A stretch of DNA of 64,000 bases from Lymantria dispar. Its lineage: Eukaryota > Arthropoda > Insecta > Lepidoptera > Erebidae. Shown piece by piece: positions 41,400 to 52,566 of the stretch; position 1 is the first letter of the stretch; the number at the start of each line of letters is the position of its first letter. The position numbers were made by a program, and so were the translations under genes. The notes under the pieces were generated by a model. It was not told the origin of the DNA and searched no databases. It saw only the letters and a list, made by a program, of their open reading frames with translations. Location: the NCBI GenBank assembly GCA_032191425.1, contig CM063463.1, forward strand, positions 12,112,178 through 12,176,177, written 5' to 3'.

Positions 41400-41510
41400 T
41401 GATTTTGAAATAAAACTATTTTTAAGGATTTTATCGCGTTTGCATTTGATTTGCCGACGTTTCGAACACTTTGCCGCGTTCATGGGTCACCGACGGTCCT
41501 CGAATGCGGA
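41400..41510. repeat. Family C foldback, left arm
   Basis: AAATAAAACTATTTTTAAGG, TTTTATCGCGTTTGCATTTG and GTTTCGAACACTTTGCCGCG to CATGGGTCACCGACGG. Confidence 0.72.
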
Positions 41511-41594
41511 AAACTAAGTTTTAATTTTTAACTGACATACCTATTTGCTTTTCATAGTGTAGAAACGTGGTAACCAGTAACAGAGTACATGGAC

Positions 41595-41905
41595 TAAAAA
41601 AAACCGGCTAAGTGCGAGTCGGAGTCGCGCACGAAGGGTTCCGTACCATTATCTATAAAAATAGGCAAAAATTGCGTTTTTTGTATGGGAGGGGCTCCCA
41701 GGGGCTCTTAAATATTTATTTTATTTTTAATATTTTTTGTTATAGCGGCAACTGAAATGTATAATTTGTAAAAATTTCAACTGTAGCTATCGCGGTTCTT
41801 GAGATACAGCTTGGTGACAGACAGAAAGACGGACGGACAGACAGCGAGGTCTTAGTAATAGGGTCCCGTTTTTACCATTTGAGTACGGAACCCTGAGAAA
41901 TATAT
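41595..41905. repeat. GGTTCCGTAC repeat with inverted 12-mers
   Basis: ACCGGCTAAGTGCGAGTCGG start. AGGGTTCCGTAC at 41635-41646 and its inverse GTACGGAACCCT at 41883-41894 frame a segment with GACAGACAGAAAGACGGACG. It resembles a very common lepidopteran interspersed repeat; the superfamily is not assigned. Confidence 0.65.
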
Positions 41906-42259
41906 AACGCTTACCAAATTTAAGCTAATATATAAGCATATCTAATTGATTATTAATTTGTCTGCGGGGTTTAAATAAAATCTCTTAACGTTGCGAGGCG
42001 TACAATATCTACTAAATTATCTTGGTTTATTGCCCTAGAATACTTTGCCAAGTGTGCGGTATATGCTAATCCGTTTTGTTTCTTTAAAAAAATTATTTGT
42101 ACATTATAAAAGAAATCCTTATATGGCACACTTCACAATCATAAACAATTATCCTACGTGCGAATGTACGTCATAATATTTAACATGAAAAGTCGCTAAT
42201 CAAACCACCAGGACACTATTATAGTCAAGCCAACATTGTCAATGACTTGATTCTAGCCT
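41906..42259. other. AT-rich spacer
   Basis: Nothing recognised. Confidence 0.5.
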
Positions 42260-42605
42260 CTCCGTGTGGTGACGGATTAAGAATACAATTGACCCCTCGC
42301 TATCTTGTCCGTCGATGTCGTAAAAGACGACTCCGGGTTGAGAGCGCTCAGCGCTCACACATAGTCCGGGCTAAGCTGTGAAAGCCATCTGCGGCTAACA
42401 GCTATACACACACAAAAAAAAGTCAAGGACGACTAAGAGATATAAGATACACATGCACATAACATCTGTGCAAGAGAAGGAAAACTCGAAATGAAACCCT
42501 ATACCAACATGTCTGACCAGCATGCTATAGTAGGTAAAATTCCTTCCTATTATGGAGAAGATCCGAGCCCAAAAATGGGACGTATGTGGGCTGCGATGAT
42601 GATGA
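42260..42605 (+). repeat. Family B repeat interrupted by family G
   Basis: CCGTGTGGTGACGGATTAAG to GGGCTGCGATGATGATGA. The insertion splits TGTCGTAAAAGACGACT from AAGAGATATAAG. Confidence 0.88.
42333..42424 (+). mobile_element. Short poly(A) retroposon (family G) in a family B copy
   Basis: CCGGGTTGAGAGCGCTCAGC to A8 at 42414-42421. Flanks AAAGACGACT (42323-42332) and AAGGACGACT (42425-42434) are the target duplication. Confidence 0.87.
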
Positions 42606-43424
42606 ATCTAGCCGGTTATCAGGCTTGTTGCTAAAAGAGGTGCCAAAGAGCAGTCGAATTCAAAAAAATGTTACGTAATGTGTATAAAGACATTCCAGAA
42701 AAAAATTGTTTACTGGTATTAAAATCATTTGATATAACATTAAAAAATTGCTTTTAGAAAAGACCTTCTATTCAATTGATCGATTTTTGACATATAAAGA
42801 GTAAATAGTATGGAAAGAGGCATATAGTTTTTTTTTTTGCATGCTATTGTTTAATGGCCAAATAAGCGATTTAAATTTATAAATACTCTACAGGATCATT
42901 ATACACCCTATAATTAAACAATTAAAAATATTGAGTTTGTAGTCAAAATGTAGAGTAAATAGACATTTTATAATTTTAAAGCTAATAAATCAGTGCACCA
43001 ATAATTTAAAATCAAATTCCTTATACTCCTTACCAGCTATTACCATATCTTTGCACTACATCTGTACTAACATATAGACACGTACATATATAACGTCCTG
43101 TCGACCATGGCTTCCTGCGTGTTTAGTATGCAATGTTATTCAGCGACATCCGATAAGGGAGCCATTATGCCTCCTTGCGTAAGGCTATCAGACGCAGACA
43201 GAAATCGTCAACGATTTTGTTTTATTCAACATTTTCAAATAAAAGCTCAACAGTCTGCTTTATGTTGAATATATTCACGACATTACCTAAAAGGGAAAGA
43301 AAGTTCAGTGTGCCCTGTAACTGTTTTATAAATTTTCGTACAGATTTTTGACATTTGCCTCGACCATTTTAAACTAAGGTTTGTTCTTGTCCTAGTATTG
43401 GATACGTGCTTGTTTGTTATGGAA
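42606..43424. other. Low-repeat AT-rich region
   Basis: A more balanced patch at 43100-43215 (CATGGCTTCCTGCGTGTTTAG, split as CATGGCTTCCTGCGTG; GGGAGCCATTATGCCTCC) has no sustained frame. Nothing assigned. Confidence 0.4.
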
Positions 43425-43565
43425 CTTTGTCTAATATACCAAGTAGATCAGACGGTTTCATATAGGGTTATATTTTGAATTTATAGTCTCTTGTATTGAT
43501 AATATTTGCTTATATTATTTAATTGGTTTTTACGCTAGTTACAAGAAGAGAAGGATAGTTTTCCA
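43425..43565 (-). repeat. Family B repeat, heavily decayed
   Basis: TATACCAAGTAGATCAGACG to GTTTTTACGCTAG; identifiable only by block order. Confidence 0.45.
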
Positions 43566-44369
43566 TTATATTCTAACTTAACGTACACGAATAAATTGAA
43601 AATAAATTATTTCATTATGTAAGTTTTGATCCTTATTGTCATTTAGCGACCATAATCCTAGACCATATTGCAACCTAGACTTTCTCCGGAAAGTCTGCAA
43701 AAAACTCCATTAGCACTTTTTACTGGATCCACTATTAGTACTCCAGATGGGATCGGCAGACGCATACCATTGAGTAGGCACATCTATATAGTAATTTCAC
43801 TCTCCATAGGTTAAGAACAAAATATGTTACCACTATTTCTTTTACCTTTACATAGGGTAAATACCTTTACTTTCTCCTAGGAAACATAACACCAAATGCG
43901 CCAGATCACCAACATGACCGCCAAGCTCTCAGTTATGCTTTAGTCCAACGGGAAAAGCTATGTACTGATAAATGAACTTAGAATTATTAAGAACAAAATC
44001 GTAAAGCGTAAATAACATGATTTATAACATAGGAAAATTGGGGCATTTATTTATTTGGACTGAAGAATGCGTAAATAGCTTTGGAACGGTGTTAAAAGGC
44101 GAAATAAAATATTATGATACCGATACAAATTGTAATGTGTACGAGGAAATTGCAACAGTGTACAATTTTAACGAGTATTACTAAGATAAACATATTAAAA
44201 CTTGTAATTGTACTAGTTTAACGTGTTTATACGAACGCTCGGATGATATGACCAAACGCTTCCATAACTATATAATTTGTCAGTGCCCTCAATTCTATTA
44301 ATTTATGTTTGATTCGCAAATTACTCTAGAAATTTATAATATTTGTGTCATTTGAGGTCGATGAGGTTA
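43566..44369. other. AT-rich region, nothing recognised
   Basis: No repeat family, exon or RNA gene could be supported. Confidence 0.5.
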
Positions 44370-44610
44370 CTGTGTGGTGACGGAGTGAGAATACAGTTCA
44401 CTACCCCCCCTATCTTGCCCGTGGATGTCGTAAAAGATGATTAAGAGATATGATATACAGATAACATCAATGCAAGAGAAGGAAAACTCGACATAATACC
44501 CTATACCAGCACGTCTAACCAGCGCGGTGTAGCAGGTCAATTTCCCTTCCATTTTGGAGGAGGTCCGAGCCCAAGAATGGAACTTATGTGGGCTGAGATG
44601 AGGATGAGGT
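44370..44610 (+). repeat. Family B repeat, near complete
   Basis: CTGTGTGGTGACGGAGTGAG to GGGCTGAGATGAGGATGAG; all four hairpin pairs are still partly present. Confidence 0.9.
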
Positions 44611-44837
44611 CAAAATAGCTTAAATAGCTTAGGTTCGTTATAATCGTTGATGACTCTTAGCTTGTATGTATATTACTTACCGTTATTAATCCTTTTGCAT
44701 CTATTTTTCTTAAGCGCTTTTTATTCAGGAATATGAAGACAGAAAATATAACTTGTATGAATACATACCTACACATATTATTGAAAGTCACAAATCTCAT
44801 GGATATGTAATGTATATGTTTTGGTTACGAAGGATTT

Positions 44838-45055
44838 CATCATCACCATTACAGCTGATATACGTCCCCTGTATAGGGCTTAAACCTCCTCCTCAATTGA
44901 TGTACTACACCACGCTGGTAAGAAGTGTTGGTTTAGGGTTTTATTTCGAGTTTGCCTTCTCTTGTATAGATATATACGAGTACGTGTTATCGTCGTCTCT
45001 TACGATAGCCCGAGATACTGAATAGTATTCTTACTCCGTCATCACACCAAACGGA
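44838..45055 (-). repeat. Family B repeat
   Basis: CATCATCACCATTACAGCTG to CCGTCATCACACC; the ACGACACCCACGGGCAAG block is shortened. Confidence 0.82.
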
Positions 45056-45402
45056 TTTTTATCTCTTATGCCCAATTTTTTAATGGTCTAAAAATGTTTA
45101 AATTGTTGCTAATATCAAAAAGGTGCAATGTTCGGTTGTTTGAGTCATCGACACATTCATTCCATCTTTATCTTTGATTCCTGTAGACGTACACATGATT
45201 GAACGCGTAGGCAGTATTTGTTATGCATTTTTCATTCAGTCTATGAATTACATTCGGATGTAGCGGACGTGTAGACATTTACTTAGAATAAACTCCACGT
45301 TTCTTTGAAATAATACATTGATTATTTGAAACTTTATACAATATAAATGTGATACTTAAGTGTACGAGAATCTTTAACTTCATATTGTTTTATTCTTAAC
45401 AG
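45056..45402. other. Single-copy-looking spacer ending in a splice acceptor
   Basis: No repeat is recognised. The last bases, TTGTTTTATTCTTAACAG, form a good polypyrimidine-AG acceptor. Confidence 0.45.
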
Positions 45403-45453
45403 CATCGATAAAGTCGATAATTTTGTGAATTTGTGAAGTGAAAATAAATAAAA

Positions 45454-45878
45454 ATGGTTATGGAATCCGGTCAACAGAATGGGCGATTTTGGCCACTATC
45501 ACCACGTTTGTGGCGTCGAAGTAATGAATACTCTAAAGTGGTATTCGAACCCCGTAGGCCACCGTTATCTCCAGTTGAAATGCGAAGACATGATAAGATG
45601 GATACAACGCCAGACTTGCTTCGATCAAGAAGTTTTATCAAAGACAAACTGGATCATTTAAATTTGGAGGAAGGAATAATTATAGACGAGCACAGGTGGA
45701 GTGTAGATTCCAAGAAGCCTCCAATCAAAGAACCGAAGAAGATAGAGGAAGTAGTGAAATTGAGAGTCAAGAAACAGAGGCAACCGCGTCCAAATAGCCT
45801 GCAGTTGTTGCTGTGTCCTTCTAGTTCAGGACATTATAGCAGTAACACTTGGAGATACACCAGAGTTCGATCAAAGAG
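45454..45878 (+). CDS. Candidate first coding exon of an unrecognised host gene
   Basis: A likely acceptor at 45402 opens an exon whose 5' UTR has an in-frame TAA shortly before ATG 45454 (AAAAATGGTTATGG). The 141 codons plus two bases are hydrophilic and rich in Pro, Arg, Lys and Ser (FWPLSPRLWRRSNEY, PRRPPLSPVEMRR, LRSRSFIKDKLDHLNLEEG). No signal peptide or domain is recognised. The frame runs on to a stop at 45912 only through a T-rich stretch giving VIVFFFFLF, so splicing at AAAGAG/GTTCGT (45878/45879, phase 2) is more plausible; the donor is weak. No repeat family covers the exon, and its composition differs from the surroundings. It may be the cytoplasmic N-terminus of a membrane protein continued at 47680. 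Confidence 0.5.
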
Positions 45879-45912
45879 GTTCGTGATTGTGTTTTTTTTT
45901 TTCTTATTTTGA

Positions 45913-46449
45913 AATGAATTAAAAAAAGAAGAAGGTTCCCAATTCGTCTGTATTTTGTTTTATGTATGGATTATTTCTAGGTGAATCGTTCTTTCTTCTG
46001 TTGGAAAATTGGTTTTTCCCATGTTGTTCCAATTAAATTTAATCAAGATCCTGACCAGTATTTTTTAAGTTAACCTCAGTAAACATAAATAATACATAAT
46101 TTTCAAATTTAAATTATGTATTATTTTATTGCTTTTATTAGGCTGATTGAGGCAAGATATAACCAACTATGACTTTTATAACACCATGGTTTGAAATCAG
46201 TCGCTACGAAACTCCTTAGCAGACTTACGATGAATGAAAGAGTATAGCTATTTTTAAATCCATATAAATTAATAAAATATTTGTTAAAATGTTGGTTGTA
46301 TTGGCCAGTGTCGTATGAATTCCAAATTCATTACAAAAGAATGCGTGTGTGGGCATATGAATGAATTCAAGGTGCTCAAGTTAAAAGATTTACACGATTA
46401 TGCAATGACATGAGAAAAGTAACACCTGTTCGCGTTCTATATAATCTAT
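45913..46449. other. Probable intron sequence
   Basis: AT-rich with no feature recognised. The inverted AT run TACATAATTTTCAAATTTAAATTATGTA at 46092-46119 is a short palindrome (arms TACATAATTT and AAATTATGTA). Confidence 0.4.
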
Positions 46450-46680
46450 TCTCACTCACTTCTGCTCATACACGTCTCAGTGTTGGGCGCGAGCCTCCTC
46501 CACAATAGGTAAAAATTGACCTACTATACCACGATGTTCAGACGTGTTGATCTAGTGTTTTATTTCATGTTTTCCTTCTCTTATAATACTTATTTAATCC
46601 CTTAATCATCTTTCCAACACTCACGGGCATGAGGGGGGTGGTGGGTGCTTTGTATTCTTACTCCGTCACCATACGGAGCA
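46450..46680 (-). repeat. Family B repeat
   Basis: CTCACTTCTGCTCATACACG to CTCCGTCACCATACGGA. Confidence 0.85.
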
Positions 46681-46734
46681 TTATTATATATTCTATTATT
46701 GCATAAAAATATCATTAGATATGAGTGGAGAATT

Positions 46735-46940
46735 TTTCGGAGTAAGAATACAATTAACCACTTGTTACTTTGCCCGTGTTCCAAAAGACGATTAACCTAT
46801 ATAATATCCATATAACATCTATGCAAGAGAAAGAAAATTCAATATAAAAACCCTGTACCAACATGACTGACCAGCGTGAGATAGTAGGTCAATTTCCCTC
46901 CTATAGTAGAGGAGGCTGCGATCATGACGATGATGAGTAA
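46735..46940 (+). repeat. Family B repeat, head to head with the previous copy
   Basis: TTTCGGAGTAAGAATACAAT to GGCTGCGATCATGACGATG. The CCCAACAGTGGGACG block is deleted. Confidence 0.82.
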
Positions 46941-47347
46941 AGAATGAATTCACTGACTTTACTTTGACATTCCTTACCGTACGGTAACTGGTTGATTTAT
47001 TTTTTTCTTTATTTTAAGAGTTTATTCGCTATTGCGAATGTGTCAATCTGTAAATTAAATACATAAAATACTAGCTATTGCTATCCAAATGAAATAAAAA
47101 CATGTTTACCTTTTTTTCAGAGCAGTCTTAACTATTTTTAATATATCGAATATCTTGTCAGATAAAGGATCAGATAAATTTATATTATGTATTCCTATTA
47201 ATTTCCTCATGTTTTCGTTGCGTGTACATCTCATCAAAATATGAACTGGTTGATAATATAAATGTATATTTCAGCACTTACTGCCACGAAGTCGGATATA
47301 CTGGCCTAGAGATCTCTGGGAGAACAAATAGTGGTGGACAACCTGCC
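46941..47347. other. AT-rich spacer
   Basis: Nothing recognised. Confidence 0.5.
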
Positions 47348-47520
47348 TTTTTTTAGGATGGACTATAGTCAGCGCGTATGCCGTCCGATCCGTACGGGGT
47401 GACAAAGGGTCGGCGAGCGGTCCCATAACCCATCGTATCTGCTCTCCTTCGCCTTTGGGCTGGCCACCGGTACCGAGTTTTTTGTCCTCCGTGACCAGCC
47501 CGGCAATGGTCAAACCGCCT
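47348..47520 (-). mobile_element. R1-clade 3' fragment (j), divergent
   Basis: T-run, AGGATGGACTATAGTCAGCG, GGCCACCGGTACCGAGTTTTT and GACCAGCCCGGCAATGG. Hairpin arms are retained although the primary sequence is well diverged from the full element. Confidence 0.75.
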
Positions 47521-47679
47521 GCTTAGTGATCATTGCATTATTTCTCCTTTGCCGACAAGCCTATATCCAACAGTGGTAGTTTAGAGACTTTTTGAAGCAT
47601 TGAATCCATCACTATTTCCTGACTGATATTCGTCCGTTCGTCGTTTTAATGAACGTTTTATTTTGGTTTCTGCGGCCAG

Positions 47680-47913
47680 TTATATTTTAAAGACTCGCTC
47701 CACAATTTCCTTAATTTGCGGTATGACGCAGCAAAGTGCCTATTTATCATTATCCTTTTGTGTATCCTTACTATTAGCAGCGATTCTAATGTACAACGGG
47801 ACGCGTATTGTTCTAGTACACGCATTTCACGCTGTTTATTCGGGTTGTGTGGTTTTTAAATATCTAACTCTTACAATTATTTTATTTTCAATGTCTATCT
47901 TCAACATCCAATG
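47680..47913 (+). CDS. Candidate internal exon with membrane segments
   Basis: Acceptor TTTGGTTTCTGCGGCCAG ends at 47679 and a strong donor ATG/GTAAGA follows 47913. The exon is 234 bp with phase 2 at both ends. Its 78 codons read a short charged start (YILKTRSTI), a hydrophobic segment (AYLSLSFCVSLLLAAILMY), a loop (NGTRIVLVHAFHAVY) and a second hydrophobic segment (YLTLTIILFSMSIFNI). The phase fits the donor of the exon ending at 45878. This suggests one gene with a cytoplasmic N-terminus followed by a multi-pass membrane domain. The family is not recognised; chemoreceptor-like or channel-like proteins are possible but unsupported. Confidence 0.45.
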
Positions 47914-48199
47914 GTAAGATTTATTTTAAAAATATTATCATATCTGCCTTTACAGCACAAAAATTATATATAATTAACTGACGCATCTGTTCTGAACAAA
48001 TATAAAAAAATAAAAATACAATTCATCGAAGTCGATTAGAGCGCCACCAATCGAGTCCAATTGTTTATTTAAATCATTCTTAAGGACAACTGAACACAAA
48101 AAAATACATCAAAATTGATACAGCCGTTTAAAAGGAGTTTAGTCATATACATCTTTAAAAGAACAACAGATTCTAAAGCTGCTGCACATTCTAACTAAA
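47914..48199. other. AT-rich spacer with A' scrap
   Basis: AAAAATACATCAAAATTGAT and CAGCCGTTTAAAAGGAGTTT resemble the 3' half of variant A'. Confidence 0.35.
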
Positions 48200-48370
48200 A
48201 TTATAAATGCGATAATTTGTTTATTTGTTTGTTACACTTTCACGCCTAAGTCAATAGCGTGATTTTAAAAATTCTTTCTCCAATGGAAAGCTACATTATC
48301 AGTGGGTGAGTGTATTTTATTCCCGTACTCCTACGAAAACGCAAGGGAAACTCCGGTAATTTGCTAGTGT
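48200..48370 (-). repeat. Family A repeat, diverged
   Basis: AAAATTATAAATGCGATAAT to TCCGGTAATTTGCTAGTG; the GAGGGCGGG block is lost. Confidence 0.7.
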
Positions 48371-48814
48371 TAGTTGCTTAATAATAATCGAACTCAGTAA
48401 TAAAAACACTTCTCGGCTATTATATATACTATTAAGATTCTCTGTGATCGATAAAAACCATTTATCACTTCCGTTGACATTCTCTCATGTCCAGTAGTCC
48501 AATTAATGTTGTAGCATCAACTTTCACGAACATTTCGACAGTTTTCCGTCCACATGTGGGCAGAGAAGTGGGTGTAATGATGTTGACAGCCTTTCTGTAC
48601 AACCTTATCTCCTGGCCCTTTCATCTTGTGCAACGTCTTAATAATATCCAATATTATACGATCTGTTGGTTTTGTCAATGGACACGCTTTCGATAGAGTG
48701 TTTTTATGAAGTGGGTGGAATTTATGAGGCTGGTGTAATGGCCTCATTCGTGCTCACACACGTTATTATTTATAATCTTGTTTTATCTTTAAAATTGCCT
48801 GCAATTATCCTTTA
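48371..48814. other. Unassigned region with overlapping short frames
   Basis: 48480-48750 has balanced composition and open frames on both strands (69 and 76 codons). Neither shows a recognisable domain or good splice signals. It may be a decayed transposon ORF. Confidence 0.3.
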
Positions 48815-49105
48815 TTTTTTTGGTGGGCTAGGGCCAGCGCACGGCAGGCATATCCGTATTTCCTCCCCTTCGCCATGACCACCGGTTCCGCGTTACTTAT
48901 CGTCTGGGCCAGCCCGGCGGGATACCCTATCAGGAACCTCCCTAACGACTCTCCCGGGACGTCGGTCGCCCTCACGCGGTCAGTCTCTCTGCGGGCGACA
49001 GGCTATTCCCCGCTCCAGTCATCTACAGCCTCGGCTAGGGCGGCATCAGGCGCAGGTACTTGCGCCTACGTCGCCCAAGTCGCCGGCAGCAGACTGTGTC
49101 ACCGT
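48815..49105 (-). mobile_element. R1-clade 3' fragment (k), divergent
   Basis: TTTTTTGGTGGGCTAGGGCC to GTCGCCCAAGTCGCCGGCAG. It covers the 3' UTR and the last ~25 codons of ORF2, whose RKYLRLMPP-like end is recognisable in the AGGCGCAGGTACTTGCGCC block. Confidence 0.82.
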
Positions 49106-49344
49106 ACATTTATCCCCTAACGAGTAAACAGGGGTTGGATACATTTTATCACGTATGTAATTTTATTCACTTGTAATCGAGCACTAATCTATTGCCGTTT
49201 GCTCGGCATAGTTCTAAAGATCGGCATCGCTATTTTCCAAATAAAATCATCAAAATGGTAATCTGAAAAAACATATCAAATTTTTGTCCGACCTAGTAAT
49301 CCATTTCAATGGCACACAATACTAACACCATAATTATATTAGCT

Positions 49345-49500
49345 ACTAGCTGACCCGACAGACGTTGTCATGTCTTAACTATGAATACGAATTGGTATAA
49401 TTAATTAAAAAACAATAGCAACAATTTCATATCAAATGTAATAGATTTCCACGTCTTAATTAAATGCAACTCTATAAAGGTTAAAAGCAACATATACATG
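49345..49500 (+). repeat. ACTAGC-type repeat head, A' variant
   Basis: ACTAGCTGACCCGACAGACG followed by AT-rich sequence that soon stops matching. Confidence 0.4.
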
Positions 49501-49754
49501 ATGTTGATCTTATCTTATTCAAACGATGATTTCAAACGACTGGCCGTTATGTCAAACAACAATCATGTAAAATTAATATTGTTGTGAGATTTTCTTAAAT
49601 TTTTTAATGTTTTGCTCAACTTTCTTATTTTTTTTCTTTCATAAGAACCTTCTCCTGACACTAATAAAATAAATAAAAAAGAATTAGCGAAATTGTTCAC
49701 GCGTGATGTGATGACCAAGGGAAAAAAGGAGATTCATTTTAATATATATTAGCT

Positions 49755-50066
49755 ACTAGCAACCCGCCCTCGCTTCGCTTCGGTTTTAGTCGTTTTACCC
49801 GCGTAGTGCCCGTTCCCGTAGGAATACCGGGATAAAATATAACCTAGGTTCCTCCCTGATACTATCGCTTTCCATTGGTGAAAGAATTTTTGAAATTGGT
49901 CCAGCCGTTTTGAAGATTACCTTGAACAAACAGACAGACAGACAGACAAAAAAAATTAAAGTGATTTTTAGGCATATGTATATTGCAAATAACTGTGTGA
50001 GCATGAAAAAAGCATAATATTTTGACATTACAAACAGACACTCCAATTTTATTTTAGGCTAGACGC
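49755..50066 (+). repeat. Family A repeat, long variant
   Basis: ACTAGCAACCCGCCCTCGCT to CACTCCAATTTTATTTTAGG, with (CAGA)4 at about 49930. Confidence 0.88.
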
Positions 50067-50409
50067 CTACCTGTGTGACTTTGCAGTATGTACATTTTAT
50101 ACTTCTGTGCATAGAAAATATGTTCTCTTACCCTTATAAAAGCATTTGTAAACGGTGAGACTATGAGCAATAAACAGCATCCATCGATCATTTCGATATG
50201 TAATATGACTTGAACACTACGCAATATCACTTTAATACCATGCAGGTGGTTTTCATGTGGAGCCTTATCCTACCTTACATCGTTGCGTAGGCAGTGACAA
50301 GGCGACCATCTAACATGACACCTTTGACGATAATTAAATTAATTACCTTGAAAAATAATTTGTTGTTACATCCACTATTTTTTATGAAAAACAAACTAAA
50401 ATAAACTCT
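50067..50409. other. Spacer, nothing recognised
   Basis: No repeat family or exon supported. Confidence 0.5.
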
Positions 50410-50548
50410 CATCATCATCACAGCTCATATACGTCCCACTGCTGGGCTCGAACCTCCTCCACAATAAGAGGGAATTGACATTACTATACCAACCTGGTCA
50501 GACGTGCTGCTATAGGGTTTTATTTCTATTTTCTTGCATAGACGTTAT

Positions 50549-50770
50549 CCATACATCCATCAGCCTACAAACGTCCACTGCTGGACATAGGCCTCCCCAC
50601 GAGAATGCCACTCGGAACGGTCCTGCGCCACTTGCATCCAACGACTCCCTGCGACTTTGAGAATGCCGTCAGTCCATCCAGTCGTCCTATACTGCGCCGT
50701 CCGATTCGTGGTCGCCACTCAAGAGAGACTTTGGGTCGCTCTGTGTACTCTACCGACTCTTTCACAGAGA
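50549..50770 (-). pseudogene. LINE ORF2 C-terminal fragment (family L), 3' part
   Basis: The minus strand reads VSLEWRPRIGRRSIGR and GCKWRRTVPSGILVG. Its 3' end is GTCCAGCAGTGGACGTTTG. The remaining upstream part is at 51128-51270, beyond an inserted family J copy. Confidence 0.78.
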
Positions 50771-51127
50771 GTGCTCCGAGGAACTGTTTGACTTGGTACC
50801 ACCGTCACCATTCTACCAACGTACCACTCGACATCGTAGCAGGGTTCATCCATTTCACCTGGAAACATTATGGTCTTAAACTGTACGTTTCCAGCGATAA
50901 TTTCTCCCACGTACGTGCAAGCTCTGGAATGAACTACCTGCTGCTGTGTTTCCCGAGCGCTATGACATGTCCTTCTTTAAACGAGGTTTGAGAAGAGTAT
51001 TTCCTTCACGGTAGGCAGCGGCCTGGCTGTGCCCCTGGTATTGCAAAGGTCCATGTGCAGCAGTTTCACTTACCATCAGGTGTGCTGCTTGCTCGTTTGC
51101 CACCGTTGGCAATAAAAAAATAAAAAA
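50771..51127 (+). mobile_element. LINE 3' end (family J) encoding an ORF2 C-terminus
   Basis: One plus-strand frame reads LWNELPAAVFPERYDMSFF and KRGLRRVF before a stop, typical of jockey-like lepidopteran LINE C-termini. The 3' UTR has CTTACCATCAGGTGTGCTGC and GCAATAAAAAAATAAAAAAA. It is inserted in the L fragment in the opposite orientation. Confidence 0.8.
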
Positions 51128-51270
51128 AAAGAACCTTTCTTTCCCAATGTTGCCGGTTCGACGAGCGATGTAGCCTGCCCATTGCCATTTCAACGTGCTA
51201 ATTCTGCGGGCTATATCGGTTACACCCGTTCTTCTACGGATTTCCGTGTTTCGGATTTTATCACGTAGAG
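51128..51270 (-). pseudogene. LINE ORF2 C-terminal fragment (family L), 5' part
   Basis: The minus strand encodes MKWQWAGYIARRT, preceded by the ARxxRxTG block, and continues to the 50549 piece after removal of the family J insert. Confidence 0.78.
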
Positions 51271-51300
51271 AGAGAGAGAGATAGAGAGAGAGAGATAGAT
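51267..51300. repeat. GA/GATA microsatellite
   Basis: AGAGAGAGAGAGATAGAGAG and similar, at the joint between the L fragment and family B. Confidence 0.9.
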
Positions 51301-51410
51301 GTTATATGCTTATGTAATCCCTTAGTCGTCTTTTACGACGGTCACCGGCTAAAGAGGGGGGTGGGGGTGGGTGAATTGTATTCTTACTCCGTCACCACAC
51401 GGAATAACAC

Positions 51411-51724
51411 ATTTAGTAACAACAAATCTATATTTATATAAAATGTAAATAAACACACATTCATAAAACGCTAATAAAAGTCAAATGAATGCTTACATTA
51501 ATTTGCTTAATCTCTGTTGTTAGTCGTAGGAGTGATGGATTGTTGTTAGAATTGGATATAATCTACTTTTTGGTTTTCGTTCCCGACAGGTGTTAATGGC
51601 TTTTTAAATATTATTAGCTAATACTAAGCATACTAATGTGATGTCAAGATAATAATATAACACGCCATCTTTCCTTACTTTCTTGTGGGAATAGTAAAAA
51701 TCGGTTTAGGGATCATAAAGAGAA
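51411..51724. other. AT-rich spacer
   Basis: Nothing recognised. Confidence 0.5.
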
Positions 51725-51970
51725 TGATCCGTGTGATAACGGAGTAAGAATACAAATCACCACTCCCTATCTTGCCCGTGGATGTAGTAAAAGAAGATTA
51801 AGGAATATAATACGCATGTAACATCTATGCAAGACAAGGAAAACTCGAAATAAAACCCTTTACCAACCTGTCTAACCAGCATGGTATAGTAAGGTCAATT
51901 GCCCTCCTATTGCAGAGGAGGCTCGAGCCCAACAGTGGGACGTATGTGAACTGAAATGATGATGATGAAC
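51725..51970 (+). repeat. Family B repeat, full length
   Basis: ATCCGTGTGATAACGGAGTA to GAACTGAAATGATGATGATG; very close to the family average. Confidence 0.92.
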
Positions 51971-52087
51971 AAACTCTATGATATTTAATTATAAGCCGTT
52001 TTTGACCGTAATTTATTTTGCATAATTTAGATTGTTTATGGTTATCGTGTAATTATGTAAATGACACTATACATTAATAATTAATTG

Positions 52088-52425
52088 CATAGATGGCGTA
52101 GTGGTTGAAATACCGATCTACAAGGCCAGTGTCATGGGTACGAATTCCACGCAGGATAACACTTTATACGACTACTGACGACTAGTAACCCTGCTCTGGT
52201 GGTCGGTCCAACGACGAAGGCGTCGTGGTGTTCGGGTGGGTTGCGGGTGTGCGTGTTTACGCTCCTCTGTCGCCCCGGACGGAGTGGTGTGAGGAGTGCG
52301 CCGACCGCAACCCACTCCCAAAAAAAAAAAGCATAACCCTTAGTGCCGTCCGCATATTGTTATTCAGAGTTTGGATGTAATTTGTGTCCGTTAATTATAT
52401 GTTTGTAAATAAGCAATACAAGGAT
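52088..52425 (+). repeat. Family D SINE split by an R1-clade fragment
   Basis: A box GATGGCGTAGTGGTTGAAAT and altered B box GGGTACGAATTCCAC lie on the left. The body resumes at about 52360 with AGAGTTTGGATGTAATTTG and ends CAATACAAGGATCC. Confidence 0.82.
52165..52331 (+). mobile_element. R1-clade 3' fragment (l) inside a SINE
   Basis: CTGACGACTAGTAACCCTGC to CAACCCACTCCC and A11; about 160 bp, matching fragment e in extent. Confidence 0.88.
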
Positions 52426-52566
52426 CCATATTACAGGATGTTGTCTTTCGATAAATAAAATTAAATCTATGGGAAGGTCTACATCCAGCATTGAGCAGTG
52501 GCAGGAATGTAGCAGCAGGTAATGATTATGATGTCTGGATGTTTACGCGAGTAATTATACATGCTT

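Larger units (their letters stand above)
50410..51410 (-). repeat. Family B repeat split by a nested LINE insertion
   Basis: Left piece 50410-50548 (CATCATCATCACAGCTCATA to TTGCATAGACGTTAT). Right piece 51297-51410 (TAGATGTTATATGCTTATGT to CCGTCACCACACGG). The repeated TAGAYGTTAT at both joints is the target duplication of the insert. Confidence 0.87.

Noticed and set aside
48517..48747. Minus-strand gene (76 codons)
   Set aside because: No recognisable domain, splice signals or homologous copy in the window; kept only as unassigned sequence.
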